Assembly (NCBI GenBank): GCA_041627475.1
Contig: JBFKQZ010000175.1
Span: 1-6,879 of the forward strand
Direction of reading: 5' to 3'
Source: JBFGFG01 sp041627475
Lineage (GTDB): Bacteria > Actinomycetota > Nitriliruptoria > Nitriliruptorales > Nitriliruptoraceae
Length of the DNA stretch: 6,879 bases
Shown in pieces: positions 5,139 through 6,879 of this stretch. Numbering within the stretch: position 1 is the first letter of the stretch; each line of letters starts with the position of its first letter. The translations under genes and the position numbers were made by a program. Below the pieces are notes generated by a model, which was given only the letters and a program-made list of their open reading frames with translations, was not told the origin of the DNA and did not search any database.

Positions 5139-6365
5139 TCAGTGCTGGTCGTCCGCCCAGGCCCCCAGCAGCCCGCGGTAGTGCGCCACGAACCGCTCGT
5201 GCTCGTGTTCGGGGAACGTCTCCCGGACCGTGTCGACGAGCATCGTGTCGAACCAGTCGTCCTCGACCAGCTCGAGCATCGCCTCGTCCACGTGGGCCAG
5301 GTGCTCGGCGCAGAACTCGTCGTAGGCGTCCTGCTCGAAGTACTCGTCGGTCAGGGCGAGGTAGCCGGCCAGCTTGTCGTGGTAGTCGCGGTCGGGGTCG
5401 TCGGCGATCTCGAACCAGCCGCGCGGGTTGAGGTTGATCGGCATCTGCCGACCGGTCGCGGTGACGAAGACCGTCCACTTCAGCAGTCGGGACATCGCCC
5501 ACGGGAAGTAGTAGTGCAGGCTCGTGAGCGACACGTCGGGGCAGGCGTTCGCGTAGTCGATCGGCTGGACCTCGGGTCCCGTGACCAGCGACTCGCAGCT
5601 GTTGAACTCCCAGCGGAAGAACGCGTTGACGATGCGGGTGATGATCCGCGCCTCCTCGCCGACCTCGGGCGTGAGGAAGTCGTGCTCGACCTGGTAGCGG
5701 TCGTACATCGGACGCTCCGGCGCGAACCGCATCGTCATCGTCTCGGCGCCGATCGTCAGTGACCGGACGAAGACGTCGAAGTCGACCGTCGCCTGCAGGT
5801 GCATCAGCATCTTGCCGGACTCGTCGTAGGCCCGGCGCAGCTCCTCCTCGTCCTCGATGCGGGACACACCGCGCCACGCGCCGCCGTCGAACGGCTTCAT
5901 GTAGAGCGGGTAGCCGACCTGCGCCGCGACCTCGCCGAGGTCGAACGGCAGGTTGTAGTGCTGCGAGGTGTAGGGGAAGCGCGGGTCGTCCGGCGGGTCC
6001 TTGTGGGGCACCAGCCAGGTCTCGGGGATCTTCAGCCCGAGCCGCATCATCGCGCAGTAGGCGGCGTGCTTCTCCATCGACTGGAACGTGAACGGGTTGT
6101 TCATCAGGTAGGTCGCGTCCATAAGCGCGACCTTCTTCAGCCACTCCCGCGGGACGTCGTACCAGTGCGCCAGCCGGTCGATGACGAGGTCGTAGCGCGG
6201 CCGCGCGCGCAGGCGGAACGGCTCGATCGTCACGCGTTCCGTCCGCCACGTGTGGGTCTCACCGCCGTGCGCGATCGACAGGTCGAGGCGTTCGACCAGC
6301 TTCTCGAACGTCGCCGGCCAGTCCTTCTCGGCGCCGAGCAGCAGCCCGACCAGGTGCTCTGCCAT
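5139..6365 (-). CDS. ATP-grasp fold ligase-like protein, unknown substrate
   Basis: This 408-residue, acidic, soluble protein has no signal peptide. The central region has an ATP-grasp layout. A preATP-grasp-like N-terminal half runs to about residue 150. The nucleotide-binding strand VGYPLYMKPFDGGAWRGVSRI contains Lys157, followed by a glycine loop. Further on, VQPIDYANACPDVS (Asp270, Asn273) is at the place of the metal-binding acidic/Asn residues. A helical, acidic C-terminal tail of about 90 residues follows. Such enzymes join a carboxylate to an amine or thiol through an acyl-phosphate. The conserved block MNNPFTFQSMEKHAAYCAMMRLGLKIPETW marks a distinct subfamily that I cannot tie to a named enzyme. 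The ATG at 6365 has AGGAGG 7 nt upstream. It follows another ATP-grasp gene by 54 nt, same strand, so the two probably form one operon. Replacement of the usual Glu-x-Asn by DYAN is noteworthy. The fold assignment is fairly sure; the function is not. Confidence 0.82.
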   Translation of the reverse strand: MAEHLVGLLLGAEKDWPATFEKLVERLDLSIAHGGETHTWRTERVTIEPFRLRARPRYDLVIDRLAHWYDVPREWLKKVALMDATYLMNNPFTFQSMEKHAAYCAMMRLGLKIPETWLVPHKDPPDDPRFPYTSQHYNLPFDLGEVAAQVGYPLYMKPFDGGAWRGVSRIEDEEELRRAYDESGKMLMHLQATVDFDVFVRSLTIGAETMTMRFAPERPMYDRYQVEHDFLTPEVGEEARIITRIVNAFFRWEFNSCESLVTGPEVQPIDYANACPDVSLTSLHYYFPWAMSRLLKWTVFVTATGRQMPINLNPRGWFEIADDPDRDYHDKLAGYLALTDEYFEQDAYDEFCAEHLAHVDEAMLELVEDDWFDTMLVDTVRETFPEHEHERFVAHYRGLLGAWADDQH

Positions 6366-6372
6366 CTGTCGT

Positions 6373-6378
6373 CCTCCT
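6373..6378 (-). promoter_or_regulatory. Strong ribosome binding site of the 408-residue ATP-grasp gene
   Basis: A full AGGAGG on the minus strand lies 7 nt before the ATG at 6365. This is the strongest ribosome site in the window and fixes that start; it implies efficient translation even without coupling to the upstream gene. Confidence 0.8.
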
Positions 6379-6419
6379 GGTGTCGTCGGTGGGGTTGCAG
6401 GGTGGTCGCGGGGGAGTGG

Positions 6420-6879
6420 TCAGCCGGCGTGGAGGTGCAGCTCGGACGCGAAGCGCTCGGCCATCTCGAACGTCAGCTGCAGGTCGGGGTGGCGGACCAC
6501 GACCCGGCCGTCGCCGATGATCGACCGCCGCCAGTCGGCGCGCTCCTCGCCGATGCCCTTCAGTTCGAGCGCGACGACGTGCTCGCCGTAGGTGGTGAGC
6601 AGTCGGGTCAGGCCCTCGACGCCGGTGATCCGGCCGTGGCCGCGGGCGCGCTTGGTGATCGACGCGACGTTGCACCGGTGCGTGGTGTCCTGCGTCAGCC
6701 GGCCGTGCACGACCGCCTCGGCCCAGCCGCGGAAGAGGTCGCCGTCGATGATGTAGTTCATGACGTCGACGGTCCGAGCGCCCGGCGGGCGGGCCCCGAT
6801 CTCGCCGAACACCACCTCGCCGTCGTCGCGGCGGTACCACTCCATGTGCGTGAAGCCCGCCCGGAACCCGAGCGCGTCC
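6420..6879 (-). CDS. ATP-grasp domain protein, C-terminal part (5' end beyond window)
   Basis: The open frame runs from the right edge to a TGA at 6420-6422, giving about 152 residues of the C-terminal part. The codons before the internal ATG at 6845 keep the family pattern (ALGFRAGFTHMEWY), so that ATG is not the start and the gene continues beyond base 6879. The segment FTHMEWYRRDDGEVVFGEIGARPPGA is the final metal-binding part of an ATP-grasp domain (Glu of GEIGAR, Arg and PPG turn), as in L-amino-acid-ligase and biotin-carboxylase-like members. A C-terminal beta-rich subdomain follows (GITGVEGL, HVVALELKGIGE, RVVVRHPDL). The substrate is unknown. It lies 54 nt upstream of a second, different ATP-grasp gene with no terminator between, suggesting two successive ligation steps in one pathway. 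Confidence 0.8.
   Translation of the reverse strand, partial: DALGFRAGFTHMEWYRRDDGEVVFGEIGARPPGARTVDVMNYIIDGDLFRGWAEAVVHGRLTQDTTHRCNVASITKRARGHGRITGVEGLTRLLTTYGEHVVALELKGIGEERADWRRSIIGDGRVVVRHPDLQLTFEMAERFASELHLHAG

Noticed and set aside
3883..5181. Long plus-strand open frame antisense to the lipoprotein gene.
   Set aside because: The opposite strand encodes a protein with signal peptide, lipobox, ribosome site and iron box. The plus-strand product is Gly/Arg/Val-rich without recognisable motifs.
5077..6249. Alternative minus-strand frame over the ATP-grasp gene.
   Set aside because: It is Arg/Ala-rich, ends within the iron box region and lacks a ribosome site. The alternative frame carries clear ATP-grasp motifs with AGGAGG before its ATG.
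1..6879. CRISPR array, insertion sequence or toxin-antitoxin pair.
   Set aside because: No regularly spaced repeats, transposase motifs, terminal inverted repeats or small paired genes were found on either strand.

Overview
The window is GC-rich throughout, with strongly third-position-GC coding frames, GTG use at one clear start, TANNNT-type -10 candidates and a DtxR/IdeR-type iron box. This points to a high-GC Actinomycetota chromosome. I cannot fix the class; a deep-branching lineage is possible but not shown. No mobile element, CRISPR array or phage gene is visible, and the content looks like core metabolism plus iron acquisition.

Layout. Bases 1-1110 (minus strand) carry assimilatory sulfate reduction: an APS reductase (cysH type, with all four cluster cysteines) followed 16 nt later by the start of a siroheme-synthase N-terminal domain (cysG/MET8 type), which runs off the left edge. 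Bases 1258-1350 (plus) hold a complete tRNA-Ser(GGA) with encoded CCA, followed by a strong hairpin terminator. Bases 1446-3831 (plus) are a translationally coupled methionine pair: a divergent MetA-family homoserine O-acyltransferase and an O-acylhomoserine sulfhydrylase (MetY), overlapping by 8 nt. A 14-bp hairpin lies between metY and the convergent gene that follows. Bases 3895-5043 (minus) encode a secreted lipoprotein whose promoter region contains a near-consensus iron box; its mature domain resembles, from memory, the FEA1-type iron-assimilation family. Bases 5139-6879 (minus) hold two consecutive ATP-grasp genes, the upstream one cut by the right edge.

How the genes fit together. CysH makes sulfite from APS. 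The CysG-type protein supplies siroheme for sulfite reductase, which would give sulfide. MetA activates homoserine and MetY uses sulfide directly to make homocysteine. The two sulfur units diverge around the tRNA, and each has a doubled GTTCGC motif with 9-bp period upstream, a possible shared operator. The right half is separate: a probable iron-repressed surface lipoprotein and an ATP-grasp ligase pair of unknown product.

Most worth follow-up are the iron-box lipoprotein, the tandem ATP-grasp pair, the MetA that lacks the usual lysine pair and has Ala at the acyl-CoA specificity site, and the repeated GTTCGC motif. None of these proves a new system from sequence alone.
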